DNA from: Halomonas ramblicola
GTDB taxonomy: Bacteria; Pseudomonadota; Gammaproteobacteria; Pseudomonadales; Halomonadaceae
Assembly (NCBI RefSeq): GCF_030409215.1
Contig: NZ_JAUFPL010000018.1
Location: 20,618 to 84,617, forward strand
Reading direction: 5' to 3'
DNA: 64,000 nucleotides
Part shown: positions 23,737 through 32,343 of the stretch, piece after piece
Layout of the letters: each line of letters begins with the position of its first letter
Position numbering within the stretch: position 1 is the first letter of the stretch
Translations under genes and position numbers: made by a program
Notes under the pieces: generated by a model
What the model saw: only the letters and a program-made list of their open reading frames with translations
What the model was told of the DNA's origin: nothing
Databases searched by the model: none

Positions 23737-24063
23737 TCAGACGCTGAAGCTTTCGCCGCAGCCACACTGATCCTTGACGTTGGGGTTGTTGAAGCGGAAG
23801 TAGCGGTTGAGCCCTTCGTTGACATAGTCGACCTCGCTGCCGTCGAGCATTTCCAGGGCGTCGGGGGCCACGAAGACCCTGACCCCGTGCTCCTCGAAGC
23901 AGGCGTCGTGGCTCGCCGCCTCGTCGGCGAAGTCGAGCACGTAGCTGTAGCCGGAGCAGCCGCTGGGCTTGACCGAGACGCGCAGGCCCAGGCCCTGGCC
24001 GCGCTCGTCGAGCACCCGGCGGATCTGGTCGGCGGCGGCGGTGGTGATGTTGAGGTGCGCCAT
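23737..24063 (-). CDS. iscA: A-type Fe-S carrier IscA
   Basis: A 108-residue A-type carrier that delivers [2Fe-2S]/[4Fe-4S] clusters to apo-proteins. The three conserved cysteines are present: SGCSGYSYVLDF near 35 and CGCGESFSV at the C-terminus. The SGCSG-Y-VLDF context and CGCGESF end favour IscA over ErpA. It lies 23 bp after iscS where iscU normally intervenes. Downstream is ndk, not hscB. Confidence 0.88.
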   Translation of the reverse strand: MAHLNITTAAADQIRRVLDERGQGLGLRVSVKPSGCSGYSYVLDFADEAASHDACFEEHGVRVFVAPDALEMLDGSEVDYVNEGLNRYFRFNNPNVKDQCGCGESFSV

Positions 24064-24086
24064 GGTCTGTCTCCTGTCGGCAGTGG

Positions 24087-25244
24087 TCAGATCGCCTGGC
24101 GGCGCAGCCCGTCCAGGGCGTGGCGCAGGGCGGTGATGGCCCGGTCGATGTCGGCCTCGGTGGTGAAGCGCCCGAAGCTGAAGCGCAGCGAGGCCAGCGC
24201 CAGTGTGCGGGGCAAGCCGATGCCCTTCAACACATAAGACGGCTCGACGCTCGCCGAGTTGCAGGCCGAGCCGGTGGAAAGCGCGATGTCGCGCAGCGCC
24301 ATCAGCAGCGATTCGCCATCCACGCCCTCGAAGGCGAGGTTGAGGATGTTGGGTACCGAGACCGCGGTGTCGGTATTGCGGTGGATGCCGCCCAGCCCGT
24401 CGAGGCCCGCCAGCAGGCGGTCGCGCAGTGCGGCGATGCGCGTCTGATCGGCCTCGCCCTCGGCGGCGGCCAGGGCGAAGGCCTCGCCCATGCCGACGAT
24501 CTGGTGGGTGGGCAGGGTGCCGGAGCGCATGCCGCGCTCGTGGCCGCCGCCGTGGATCAGCGCCTCCAGGCGGATGTCCGGGTGGCGGCGCACATAGAGG
24601 GCGCCGACGCCCTTGGGGCCGTAGGCCTTGTGGCCGGAGAGCGACATCAGGTCGATGCCGAGGCGCTCGACGTCCAGGGGGAGGCGGCCCACCGCCTGGG
24701 CGGCGTCGACGTGGAACAGGGCGCCGCCGGCATGGGCCACTTCGGCGAGCGAGGCCAGGTCGTGGATGCTGCCCAGCTCGTTGTTCACCGCCATCAGCGA
24801 CACCAGCACGGTGTCGGGGCGCAGCGCCTCGCGCAACTGGTCCGGCGTGACGCGGCCATCGCGGCCGGGGGCGAGCCAGGTGACCTCGAAGCCCTCTGTC
24901 TCCAGGGCCTTGGCCGTGTCCACCACCGCCTTGTGCTCGATGAGCGAGGTCACCAGGTGGCGCCCCCGCGCCCGGTTGGCGCGCAGCAGGCCGGTGAGCG
25001 CCAGGTTGTCGGCCTCGGTGGCGCCGCTGGTCCAGACGATCTCGCGGGGGTCGGCGCCGATCGGGTCGGCCACCTGGCGACGCGCGCTCTCCACCGCCTG
25101 TTCCGCCTGCCAGCCCAGCATGTGGCTGCGCGAGGCGGGGTTGGCGAAGATGCCGTCGAGGGTCAGGTGGCGCGCCATGGCCTCGGCGACTCGCGGGTCG
25201 ACCGGCGTGGTGGCGGCGTAGTCGAGATAGACGGGTGTGGTCAT
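24087..25244 (-). CDS. iscS: Cysteine desulfurase IscS, lacking the IscU-binding tail
   Basis: PLP enzyme producing persulfide sulfur from cysteine. The 385 residues align with E. coli IscS from memory without net gap: PLP lysine K206 in SLSGHKAYGPKG and catalytic C328 in STGSACNSASVEPSYVL fall at the E. coli numbers. The protein ends at LRHALDGLRRQAI, so the roughly 20-residue C-terminal tail (SPLWEM...EWAHH in E. coli) that docks IscU is absent. The loop has Asn in place of the usual Thr after the cysteine. The start is ATG at 25244; an upstream in-frame ATG overlaps the iscR stop and adds 21 foreign residues. Confidence 0.93.
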   Translation of the reverse strand: MTTPVYLDYAATTPVDPRVAEAMARHLTLDGIFANPASRSHMLGWQAEQAVESARRQVADPIGADPREIVWTSGATEADNLALTGLLRANRARGRHLVTSLIEHKAVVDTAKALETEGFEVTWLAPGRDGRVTPDQLREALRPDTVLVSLMAVNNELGSIHDLASLAEVAHAGGALFHVDAAQAVGRLPLDVERLGIDLMSLSGHKAYGPKGVGALYVRRHPDIRLEALIHGGGHERGMRSGTLPTHQIVGMGEAFALAAAEGEADQTRIAALRDRLLAGLDGLGGIHRNTDTAVSVPNILNLAFEGVDGESLLMALRDIALSTGSACNSASVEPSYVLKGIGLPRTLALASLRFSFGRFTTEADIDRAITALRHALDGLRRQAI

Positions 25245-25278
25245 GGCCTCGGGATGTCGTCGGTTGCTGCCTGGCGAT

Positions 25279-25749
25279 TCAGGGCGCCGAGGCGAGGATG
25301 CCGTCATCGCCCTGGTGGCGACGCTGGCGGCTGGCGATCCGCTGGACCTCCTGGCGGCTGGCCAGTTCAGCCAGGGTGATGCCGTCGAGGAAGCCGTGGA
25401 TCTGCTCCGACAGTTCGCACCACAGGTGATGGGTCAGGCAGGTGTTGCCGTGCTGGCAGTCGGAGAGCCCGCCGCAGCGGGTGGCGTCCACCGACTCGTC
25501 GACCGCGTCGATCACCCGCGCCACCGAGATCGCCGCCGGCGCCATGGCCAGCAGGTAGCCGCCGCCCGGGCCGCGCACGCTCTCCACCAGGCTCGCGCGG
25601 CGCAGGCGGGCGAACAGCTGCTCCAGGTAGGAGAGCGAGATCTCCTGGCGCCGCGAGATGTCGGCCAGGCAGATCGGCCCCGCCTGGGCGTGCACGGCCA
25701 GGTCGAGCATGGCGGTGACGGCGTAGCGTCCCTTGGTGGTCAGGCGCAT
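25279..25749 (-). CDS. iscR: Fe-S cluster-sensing Rrf2 regulator IscR
   Basis: Rrf2-family transcription factor of 156 residues, starting [21 protein letters not shown]. The winged helix ([30 protein letters not shown]) is at about 35-70. Cluster ligands are intact: [20 protein letters not shown] has the three cysteines with 5- and 5-residue spacing, plus the histidine three residues later. It normally represses its own operon when loaded with a [2Fe-2S] cluster. It is 34 bp from iscS and preceded by a good sigma-70 promoter. Confidence 0.95.
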   Translation of the reverse strand: MRLTTKGRYAVTAMLDLAVHAQAGPICLADISRRQEISLSYLEQLFARLRRASLVESVRGPGGGYLLAMAPAAISVARVIDAVDESVDATRCGGLSDCQHGNTCLTHHLWCELSEQIHGFLDGITLAELASRQEVQRIASRQRRHQGDDGILASAP

Positions 25750-25824
25750 GGCGTCCTCGGCGCCGCGGCGGGCGGCGGTGGATGGTCGTCGGCTCCCGGC
25801 GGGAGCGGCATGGACTGACTGCGC

Positions 25825-25854
25825 ATTATGTGAAAGACCCAGTGCGAGGGTCAA
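25825..25854 (-). promoter_or_regulatory. Sigma-70-type promoter of iscR-iscS-iscA
   Basis: On the minus strand TTGACC (25854-25849) and CATAAT (25830-25825) are separated by 18 bases, 75 bp before the iscR start. The -35 box overlaps the last codons of cysE, so the isc genes are probably transcribed separately from cysE. I could not match a full type 1 IscR box around it. Confidence 0.55.
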
Positions 25855-26717
25855 CCATTCGACTCGCGGCGCGGCGGTTCGACGTCGTCGTCGGTGGCCT
25901 CCGACTTCGCTGCCGGCGACTTCTCCGGCATGCCGCAGGCATCCTCGAGGACGTCGGCGAAGTCCTCGTCGCGGAGCTCCGGCAGCTGGCCGTCGCGGTA
26001 GCTGGCGTCCACCTTGCGCAGGGTCTGGCACATGCGCTCGATGCGCTCGTCCACGGCGTGCATGTGGTCGAGCATCGCCTGGATGGAGCGGGCTACCGGG
26101 TCGGGCATGTCCTCGCTGATACCGTAGGCGTCGAAGCCGAACTTGCGGCGCATGGCCTCGCGGCGCTTCGGGTCCACCTCCAGCACCTCGGCGGCGTCCG
26201 GTTCGGCGCGCTTGACGACCTTGCCGGGAATTCCCACCACGGTGGCGCCGGCGGGTACCTCCTTGGTGACCACGGCGTTGGAACCGATCTTGGCCCCGGC
26301 GCCCACGCTGAAGGGGCCGAGGATCTTGGCGCCGGCGCCGACGATCACCCCGTCCTCCAGGGTGGGGTGGCGCTTGCCCTTGTTCCAGCTGGTGCCACCC
26401 AGGGTCACGCCCTGGTAGAGGGTGACGTCGTCGCCCACCTCGGCGGTCTCGCCGATCACCACGCCCATGCCGTGGTCGATGAAGAAGCGCCGGCCGATGC
26501 TGGCGCCGGGATGGATCTCGATGCCGGTGAGCCAGCGCGCGAAGGTGGAGAGGCTGCGCGCCAACCACTTGAGGTTGGCCCGCCACAGCCGGTGGCTGAG
26601 GCGATGGATCAACAGGGCGTGCAGGCCCGGATAGTTGGTCAGCACTTCCAGGAAGTTGCGTGCGGCCGGGTCACGGTCGAAGACGCTGTTGATGTCCTCG
26701 CGCAGGTGTTGAAACAT
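25851..26717 (-). CDS. cysE: Serine O-acetyltransferase
   Basis: First step of cysteine synthesis, acetylating serine with acetyl-CoA. The 288 residues start [21 protein letters not shown]. The left-handed parallel beta-helix of hexapeptide repeats spans about 65-195 ([61 protein letters not shown]). The tail of about 80 residues beyond the helix is long and acidic, more like the short-N-terminus EpsC/NifP type. An upstream ATG giving 26 more residues was rejected. The trmJ-cysE-iscR order matches Pseudomonas. Confidence 0.94.
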   Translation of the reverse strand: MFQHLREDINSVFDRDPAARNFLEVLTNYPGLHALLIHRLSHRLWRANLKWLARSLSTFARWLTGIEIHPGASIGRRFFIDHGMGVVIGETAEVGDDVTLYQGVTLGGTSWNKGKRHPTLEDGVIVGAGAKILGPFSVGAGAKIGSNAVVTKEVPAGATVVGIPGKVVKRAEPDAAEVLEVDPKRREAMRRKFGFDAYGISEDMPDPVARSIQAMLDHMHAVDERIERMCQTLRKVDASYRDGQLPELRDEDFADVLEDACGMPEKSPAAKSEATDDDVEPPRRESNG

Positions 26718-26791
26718 GCGGCGGTCCTTGGGGATGAGGGCGGGGCTGGACGGGTTCGATTCCTTAAGTGTGGGGGCGCCGGGCGCCCCCT

Positions 26792-27550
26792 TCAAGGCGC
26801 GGGGTCGTCGTTCCGGCGTGGGGCGAGCCGTTCGGTGGCGCTGAGGATGCCGCGCAGGATGTTGAGCTCCATGCGTTCGGGGCGGGCGCGCAGGGTGAGG
26901 CGGCGCAGGCGGGCCATCAGCTGGCGCGGCGTGGCCGGGTCGTGGAAGCCGATGGCGATCAGGGTGCGCTCCAGGTGGGCGAAGTAGTGCTCCAGCTCCT
27001 CGTGGCTGGCCAGCGGCGGCGTCTCCGCGTCATCTGCCTGCGGGTTTCCGGCGGCTTCGAGCCAGGCCAGGCGGCATTCGTAGGCCAGCACCTGCACCGC
27101 GGCGGCCAGGTTCAGGGAGCTGAACTCGGGGTTGGTGGGGATGTGCACATGGGCGTGGCAGCGCTGCAGCTCGGCGTTGGTCAGGCCGCTGTCCTCGCGA
27201 CCCAACACCAGGGCCACCCGGGCGCCCTCGCCGGCGAGTTCGGTCGGCAGCCGGCTGCCCAGCTGGCGGGGGGTGATCATCGGCCAGGGCAGGGTGCGCG
27301 AACGGGCGCTGGCGCCCACCACCAGGGTGCAGTCCGCCACCGCCTCCTCCAGGCCGTCGGCCACCCGGGCGCTGTGGACCAGGTGGTCGGCGCCGGAGGC
27401 CCGCGACACGCTGTCGGCGGTGATCGGCTCGCAGCGTGGCGCCACCAGGGCCAGGTCGGCCAGGCCCATGTTGTGCATGGCGCGGGCGGTGGCGCCGATG
27501 TTACCGGGGTGGCTGGTGCCGATCAGGACGATGCGGATGCGGTCGAGCAT
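26792..27550 (-). CDS. trmJ: tRNA Cm32/Um32 2'-O-methyltransferase TrmJ
   Basis: SPOUT-family methyltransferase, 252 residues from [25 protein letters not shown]. Conserved parts are [13 protein letters not shown] near 120 and [22 protein letters not shown] near 140, forming the knotted SAM site. The C-terminal 80 residues are the TrmJ dimerisation extension. The frame is open far upstream, but the residues there are not homologous. It is divergent from the suhB homologue. Confidence 0.93.
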   Translation of the reverse strand: MLDRIRIVLIGTSHPGNIGATARAMHNMGLADLALVAPRCEPITADSVSRASGADHLVHSARVADGLEEAVADCTLVVGASARSRTLPWPMITPRQLGSRLPTELAGEGARVALVLGREDSGLTNAELQRCHAHVHIPTNPEFSSLNLAAAVQVLAYECRLAWLEAAGNPQADDAETPPLASHEELEHYFAHLERTLIAIGFHDPATPRQLMARLRRLTLRARPERMELNILRGILSATERLAPRRNDDPAP

Positions 27551-27886
27551 GGGAGAACCGTTGGGCAGCTGAAAGGAAATAAGGGTAGGGGAGTCTAGCA
27601 TGTTGCCTAGCGCCTGCTTAGCGTCAGCGGTGTCGCGCTCGGGGCTGATCCGGCGGCAGGCCCCGAAGTGTCGGACCATCGATGAGGCGCTGTAAACCCC
27701 TCCCTGGGCGCTACCGACGCCTTCCCTGGCGTAGGACCTCCTCTTCGGCCTGCCCCCGGCGCCCCTCGCTATCGCAGCAGCATATGCTTTGGCCACAGCG
27801 GCGAGTCGAATGGCGCGTCCCGCGTGCTTCTGCTAGCATTCGCGCCGACCCGTTCTTTAACACCACCGACTCCCCAAGGCCCGATC
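27551..27886. other. 336-bp trmJ/suhB divergent intergenic region
   Basis: The region contains the palindromic element copy B (27655-27770) and, just before suhB, a short AT-containing stretch (GTTCTTTAACACC near 27852) that may hold the suhB promoter. No small gene is visible. Confidence 0.6.
27655..27770. repeat. Palindromic intergenic element, copy B
   Basis: Terminal inverted repeat GGCAGG-CCCCGAAG (27655-27668) against CTTCGGCCTGCC (27743-27754). The internal 34 bases at 27684-27717 match copy A in 33 positions. Where copy A carries a ~95-bp nested palindrome, copy B has only ACGCC-TTCCCT-GGCGT. The distal arm ...CCCCGGCGCCCCTC is shared. The palindromic ends differ in sequence from copy A but keep the pairing, which argues for selection on structure. 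Confidence 0.7.
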
Positions 27887-28681
27887 ATGCATCCGATGGT
27901 CCAATTCGCGCTGCGCGCCGCGCGCAGCGCCGGCGAACAGTTCCTGCGCATTCGCGAGCGAATCGAGAATGCCCACGAAGAGCACAACCTCGATCGCCTG
28001 CTGGAGGACGCCGGCCGCAACGCCGAGGCGCTGATTGTCCGTCAGCTCTCCCGCGGCTACCCCCAGCACGGCGTCGTCGGCCGCTTCACCCCGCACCGCG
28101 ACGGTGAAGGCGAGGGCCGGGACACCCTGTGGCGGCTCGAACCCTTCCACGGCTACTCTAACCTCGGCGTGGCCGCCCCCGGTTTCGCCCTGTCGCTGGT
28201 GTGCCTGGTCAAGGGCCGTCCGGAGCATGCGGTGGTGATCTGTCCCTTCAGTGACGACGAGTACCTGGCCAGCCGCGGCCGGGGCGCCCAGCTCAACGGC
28301 AAACGCATCCGCGTGCCGCGCACCACCGCGGTGGGCGGGGCGCGCGTGGCCATGGGCATGCCGGAGAGCTGGCTGCGCTCGCGTCACCTGCCCGCCTACC
28401 TGACCCTGGTGCAGCAACTGGGGCCGGTGATCGAGGTGCAGCGCGCCACCGGCAGCGGCCTGCTGGATCTCGCCGAGCTGGCTGCCGGCCGTGCCGACGC
28501 GGCCTTCGTACTGGGCCTGGAGGAGCAGGACCTGCAGGTCGGCTCGTTGCTGCTCAAGGAAGCCGGCGCATTGATGGGCACGCCGGACGGCAAGCCGTCG
28601 GTGGCGGCGGAGGGCCAGCTGATGGCCGCCGGCCCGCGCCTCTACAAGGCCCTGGTGCAGCAGCTCACGCCGCATTTCTAA
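27887..28681 (+). CDS. suhB: SuhB-family protein with degenerate inositol-monophosphatase site
   Basis: A 264-residue homologue of SuhB, starting MHPMVQFALRAARSAGEQFL and aligning along its whole length. The catalytic metal ligands are largely gone: the E. coli TEE motif (E67) is GRF here (R66), WVIDPLDGTTN is WRLEPFHGYSN (D84 to E85, D87 to H88, T to Y), and PWDFAAG is EQDLQVG with only D215 kept. Phosphatase activity is therefore unlikely. E. coli SuhB also acts as a Nus factor in rRNA antitermination, independent of catalysis; this gene, in the conserved suhB-trmJ position, plausibly keeps only that role. It overlaps the VOC gene stop by 4 bp, convergently. Confidence 0.85.
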   Translation: MHPMVQFALRAARSAGEQFLRIRERIENAHEEHNLDRLLEDAGRNAEALIVRQLSRGYPQHGVVGRFTPHRDGEGEGRDTLWRLEPFHGYSNLGVAAPGFALSLVCLVKGRPEHAVVICPFSDDEYLASRGRGAQLNGKRIRVPRTTAVGGARVAMGMPESWLRSRHLPAYLTLVQQLGPVIEVQRATGSGLLDLAELAAGRADAAFVLGLEEQDLQVGSLLLKEAGALMGTPDGKPSVAAEGQLMAAGPRLYKALVQQLTPHF

Positions 28682-29079
28682 TCGGTGATTTCATAAAGCT
28701 CGATGGGGGTGCCGTCGGGGTCGGCCAGGAAGGTGAAGCGGGCGCCGGTGAATTCGTCGACGCGGACCGGCTCCGGCCGGGCGCCACGCGCCTCCAGGGT
28801 CGCCACGCAGGCGTCCAGGTCCGGCGTGGCCAGGGCCAGGTGGCGCAGCCCGCACGCCTCGGGGTGGCTGGGCCGCGGCGGCGGGTCGGGGAAGGAGAAC
28901 AGCTCCAGCTGGATGCCGCCGGGCAGGCGCAGGTCGAGCTTGTGGCTGTCGCGGGCCTCGCGGTACGCCTCCTGGATCACCTCGGCGCCGAGCACCTCCA
29001 GGTAGAAGCGCCGGGCCCGGGGGTAGTCGGCGGTGATCAGCGCCACATGGTGCACCCCGGCCAGCGGCAGCGCGCTCAT
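28678..29079 (-). CDS. VOC-family (glyoxalase-like) metalloprotein
   Basis: A 133-residue two-module vicinal-oxygen-chelate protein: GVHHVALITADYPRARRFYLEVLG in the first half, GLRHLALATPDLDACVATLEARG in the second, then FTFLADPDGTPIELYEI. Metal-ligand candidates are H10, the E near residue 56 in LELF, H78 and the C-terminal E in IELYE. This matches the GloA2/YaeR group of putative lactoylglutathione-lyase-like enzymes; the substrate is unknown. Its ATG overlaps the hisC stop by 4 bp, so it is translated behind hisC. Confidence 0.85.
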   Translation of the reverse strand: MSALPLAGVHHVALITADYPRARRFYLEVLGAEVIQEAYREARDSHKLDLRLPGGIQLELFSFPDPPPRPSHPEACGLRHLALATPDLDACVATLEARGARPEPVRVDEFTGARFTFLADPDGTPIELYEITD

Positions 29080-30140
29080 GGCGCGGCCTGGCAGAGCGTC
29101 TCCAGGGTCTCCACCAGGCTGTCCATCTCGTCCTCGGTACCCACGCTGATACGCAGGTAGTCGCGTAGCGCCTCGGTATTGAAGTGGCGCACCAGGATGC
29201 CGCGCTCGCGCAGTCCCACGAACAGCTGGGCGGCGTCCTGTTCGGGGTGGGTCACCAGCAGGAAGTTGGTCCGCGAGGGCAGCACCGTGAAGCCCAGCCG
29301 CTCGAGCCGGTCGCGGGTGCGTTCGCGGGTGGTGATCACCTTCTCGCGGCACGCCTCGAAGTGCTCGCGGTCGGCCAGGGCGGCGATGGCCACGGCGCTG
29401 GCCAGGCTGTCGATGGGGTAGGAGTTGAAGGAGTCCTTGACCCGCTCCAGGCCCTCGATCAGTTCCCGCGAGCCCACCGCATAGCCCAGACGCAGGCCGG
29501 CCAGGCTGCGCGACTTGGAGAAGGTGCCGGTGACCAGCAGGTTGGGGAAGCGCTCGACGAGCGGCACGGCGCTCTCGCCGCCGAAGTCGACGTAGGCCTC
29601 GTCCACCAGCACCACCGACTCGCTGACCCGCTCGAGCAGCCCGGCGAGCGCCTCGCGGCCATGGCCGTGGCCGGTGGGAGCATTGGGGTTGGCGAAGACG
29701 GCCCCGCCGCTGTCGGGGGAGAAGGCGTCGAGGTCCACCTCGTGGGCCGGGGTCAGCGGCAGCGCCCGGCGTTCGATGCCGTAGAGCCGGCAGTAGACCG
29801 GGTAGAAGCTGTAGGTGATCTCGGGCATCTCCAGGGGACGCGGCTGGCGGAAGAAGGCCTGGAAGGCCAGGGCCAGCACCTCGTCGGAGCCGTTGCCCAC
29901 GAACACCTGTTCCGGGGTCACGCCGAGTTCCGCGGCCAGGGCCTCGCGCAGGGCGCGGGATTCGGGGTCCGGGTAGCGGCGCAGGTGGTCGGCGGGGAAG
30001 TCGCGCAGCACCGCCTCGACGCCCGGCGCCGGCGGGTAGGGGTTCTCGTTGGTGTTCAGCTTGATCAGGCGTTCGCGGGGCTGCTCGCCGGGGACGTAGG
30101 GCGTCAGCTCGCGCACCTCGGGACTCCAGAACTTGCTCAT
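29076..30140 (-). CDS. hisC: Histidinol-phosphate aminotransferase
   Basis: PLP enzyme (class I/II fold), 354 residues from MSKFWSPEVRELTPYVPGEQP. The N-terminal motif KLNTNENPYPP, the substrate loop GNGSDEVLALAFQAF, ANPNAPTGH, VDEAYVDFG and the PLP lysine in TGTFSKSRSLAGLRLGYAVG (near 216) are all present, and RTNFLLV and the C-terminal R (LRISVGT) complete the site. It stands 7 kb away from hisBHAF and is coupled to the VOC gene. Confidence 0.95.
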   Translation of the reverse strand: MSKFWSPEVRELTPYVPGEQPRERLIKLNTNENPYPPAPGVEAVLRDFPADHLRRYPDPESRALREALAAELGVTPEQVFVGNGSDEVLALAFQAFFRQPRPLEMPEITYSFYPVYCRLYGIERRALPLTPAHEVDLDAFSPDSGGAVFANPNAPTGHGHGREALAGLLERVSESVVLVDEAYVDFGGESAVPLVERFPNLLVTGTFSKSRSLAGLRLGYAVGSRELIEGLERVKDSFNSYPIDSLASAVAIAALADREHFEACREKVITTRERTRDRLERLGFTVLPSRTNFLLVTHPEQDAAQLFVGLRERGILVRHFNTEALRDYLRISVGTEDEMDSLVETLETLCQAAP

Positions 30141-30375
30141 GGATCTCGCTCGGGCTCTCGACGGGAAACGACGGTCATGGTGACCTGCGCGGCCGGGCCG
30201 CGCAAGCCGCCTTCGTGCTAGGCTGGCCGACTTCACGACCCACGACGACAAGGTCCCGGGGTGGGCTGAGGAACCCTCGTCGCAGCCAGGCTGTCCGCCG
30301 ACGGAATGAGAGGTTATGCTGTGGTCCAGGCCGCCGTGGATCACGGTGAAACGCCCATTGGGAAGGAGGACACAC

Positions 30376-30819
30376 ATGCAAATCAGGACCTTGCTCGCCG
30401 GATCGGCCCTGCTCGTGCTGGCCGGTTGTGCCGCTGGCCCCGGCACCACCCCCGACGCCCCCGAGGAAGCCGCCGAGGCGCGCTACCAGGGCACCCTGCC
30501 GTGCCGCAACTGCGATGGCATCGACCTCGACGTGCTGCTGCGTGGCGATGAGCAGGCGGCGGCCGAGGAGCGCACCTTCGAACTCCAGGCCTCCTACCGC
30601 GAGCACCCGCAGGATCCGCCCGACGAGAACTACGCCGGCAACTGGGAGGTGCTCGAGGGCACCGCCAACGAGCCGGATGCCACCGTCTACGAGCTGACCC
30701 CGGACGGCGATGGCCAGATCTACTACTTCCTGCGCGTCGACGGCCAGACCCTGGAGCTGATCGATCCCCAGCGTCGTCGCTTCCAGAACAGCGAGATGCT
30801 GCAGCTCAAGCGCCTGTGA
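30376..30819 (+). CDS. nlpE: NlpE-type copper/envelope-stress lipoprotein (N-terminal domain only)
   Basis: Outer-membrane lipoprotein of 147 residues starting MQIRTLLAGSALLVLAGC (lipobox, cysteine 18) after an AAGGAGG site. The NlpE N-domain signature YQGTLPCRNCDGIDLDVLL with its CxxC is near 38-58. The C-terminal OB domain of E. coli NlpE is missing, as in many NlpE-like short homologues. E. coli NlpE signals to CpxA upon surface contact or copper stress; no cpx genes are in view. It is followed by its own terminator. Confidence 0.88.
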   Translation: MQIRTLLAGSALLVLAGCAAGPGTTPDAPEEAAEARYQGTLPCRNCDGIDLDVLLRGDEQAAAEERTFELQASYREHPQDPPDENYAGNWEVLEGTANEPDATVYELTPDGDGQIYYFLRVDGQTLELIDPQRRRFQNSEMLQLKRL

Positions 30820-30839
30820 GCGGCCGAGGGCGATCATCG

Positions 30840-30869
30840 AAGGGGGTGGCCTGGCGGCTGCCCCCTTTT
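30840..30869 (+). terminator. Intrinsic terminator after nlpE
   Basis: AAGGGGG and CCCCCTT form the outer stem with a GCC-TGGC-GGC inner hairpin, followed by TTTT. It separates nlpE from radA. Confidence 0.7.
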
Positions 30870-30895
30870 CACGAGAGTCGAGATACGAGCGAGCC

Positions 30896-32281
30896 ATGGC
30901 CAAGGCAAAGAGCGCCTTCGTCTGCACCGAGTGCGGTGCCGAATACCGCAAGTGGCAGGGGCAGTGCGGAAGCTGCCGGGAGTGGAACACCCTCAGCGAG
31001 GTGCGGCTGTCGGCGGCGCGGCCCGGTGCCGGGAGCGGTGCCGCGGTGGGCGGCGCGGGCCGGGGCGGCTACGCCGGGGCGCTGTCGCGGGAGGTGGTCG
31101 ACCTGGCCAATGTCGATCTCTCGGAAGTGCCGCGGCTCTCCTCCACCTTCGAGGAATTCGATCGGGTGCTGGGCGGCGGCCTGGTGCCGGGCTCGGCGGT
31201 TCTGCTGGGCGGCCATCCCGGCGCCGGCAAGTCGACCCTGCTGCTGCAGACGGCCGGCAAGCTGGCCCAGTCGCGGCGGGTGCTCTACGTCACCGGCGAG
31301 GAGTCGCTCTCCCAGGTGGCGATGCGCGCCCACCGCCTGCAGCTGCCCGTGGCGGGCCTGAAGATGCTGGCCGAGACCAGCGTCGAGACGATCCTCGGCG
31401 TGGCCGAGCGCGAGCGTCCCGAGATCCTGGTCATCGACTCCATCCAGACCATGCACCTGGAGGACATCGCCTCGGCACCGGGCGGGGTGGCCCAGGTGCG
31501 CGAGTCCGCCGCGGCCCTGACGCGCTTCGCCAAGCAGTCCGACACCGTGCTGCTGCTGGTGGGGCACGTCACCAAGGACGGCACCCTGGCCGGCCCCAAG
31601 GTGCTCGAGCACATGATCGACGCCTCGCTGCTGCTGGAGGGCGGCGCCGACTCGCGCTTCCGCACCCTGCGCGGCCAGAAGAACCGCTTCGGTGCGGTCA
31701 ACGAGCTGGGGGTCTTCGCCATGCTCGAGCACGGCCTCAAGGAGGTGAAGAACCCCAGCGCCATCTTCCTGTCGCGGGCCGAGGAACAGGCGCCGGGCAG
31801 CCTGGTGATGGTGGTCTGGGAGGGCACCCGGCCGATCCTCGTCGAGGTGCAGGCGCTGCTCGACGACTCGGCCCTGGGCAACCCGCGCCGCGTCGCCGTG
31901 GGCCTCGACCCCAACCGCCTGGCCATGCTGCTCGCCGTGCTGCACCGCCACGGCGGGCTGTTCACCGGCGACCAGGACGTCTTCCTCAACGTGGTGGGGG
32001 GCGTCAAGGTGCTGGAGACCAGCGCCGACCTGGCGGTGTTGCTGGCGGTGGTCTCCAGCCTGCAGAACCGGCCGTTGCCCCGCGAGCTGGTGGTGTTCGG
32101 CGAGGTGGGCCTGTCCGGCGAGATCCGTCCGGTGCCCAGCGGCCAGGAGCGCATCGTCGAGGCGGCCAAGCACGGCTTCATCCGCGCCATCGTGCCACGG
32201 GCCAACGCCCCCAAGCGCGCCCCCGAGGGCATGCAGGTGGTGGCCGTGGACAAGCTCGCCGACGCCCTGGAGGCTCTGTAG
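30896..32281 (+). CDS. radA: DNA repair protein RadA
   Basis: RecA-like branch-migration ATPase, 461 residues. An N-terminal zinc ribbon ([18 protein letters not shown], residues 10-27) is followed by a RecA core with Walker [13 protein letters not shown] near 100, Walker B LVIDSIQT near 178, the RadA-specific KNRFG motif near 260 and a C-terminal Lon-protease-like domain ([14 protein letters not shown] near 400). Complete and ordinary. Confidence 0.97.
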   Translation: MAKAKSAFVCTECGAEYRKWQGQCGSCREWNTLSEVRLSAARPGAGSGAAVGGAGRGGYAGALSREVVDLANVDLSEVPRLSSTFEEFDRVLGGGLVPGSAVLLGGHPGAGKSTLLLQTAGKLAQSRRVLYVTGEESLSQVAMRAHRLQLPVAGLKMLAETSVETILGVAERERPEILVIDSIQTMHLEDIASAPGGVAQVRESAAALTRFAKQSDTVLLLVGHVTKDGTLAGPKVLEHMIDASLLLEGGADSRFRTLRGQKNRFGAVNELGVFAMLEHGLKEVKNPSAIFLSRAEEQAPGSLVMVVWEGTRPILVEVQALLDDSALGNPRRVAVGLDPNRLAMLLAVLHRHGGLFTGDQDVFLNVVGGVKVLETSADLAVLLAVVSSLQNRPLPRELVVFGEVGLSGEIRPVPSGQERIVEAAKHGFIRAIVPRANAPKRAPEGMQVVAVDKLADALEAL

Positions 32282-32343
32282 TCGGCCGCGTACCCGCGCC
32301 ACACTGTTGTAGAATGACGGTAACCCATGCCAAGGAGACCATC

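Noticed and set aside
25750..25850. Type 1 IscR binding site in the iscR promoter
   Set aside because: I could not find both half sites of the AGTC/GACT pattern around the -35/-10 region; the promoter is reported without it.
30869..32302. 477-codon minus-strand frame opposite radA
   Set aside because: Antisense shadow; radA motifs are complete on the plus strand.
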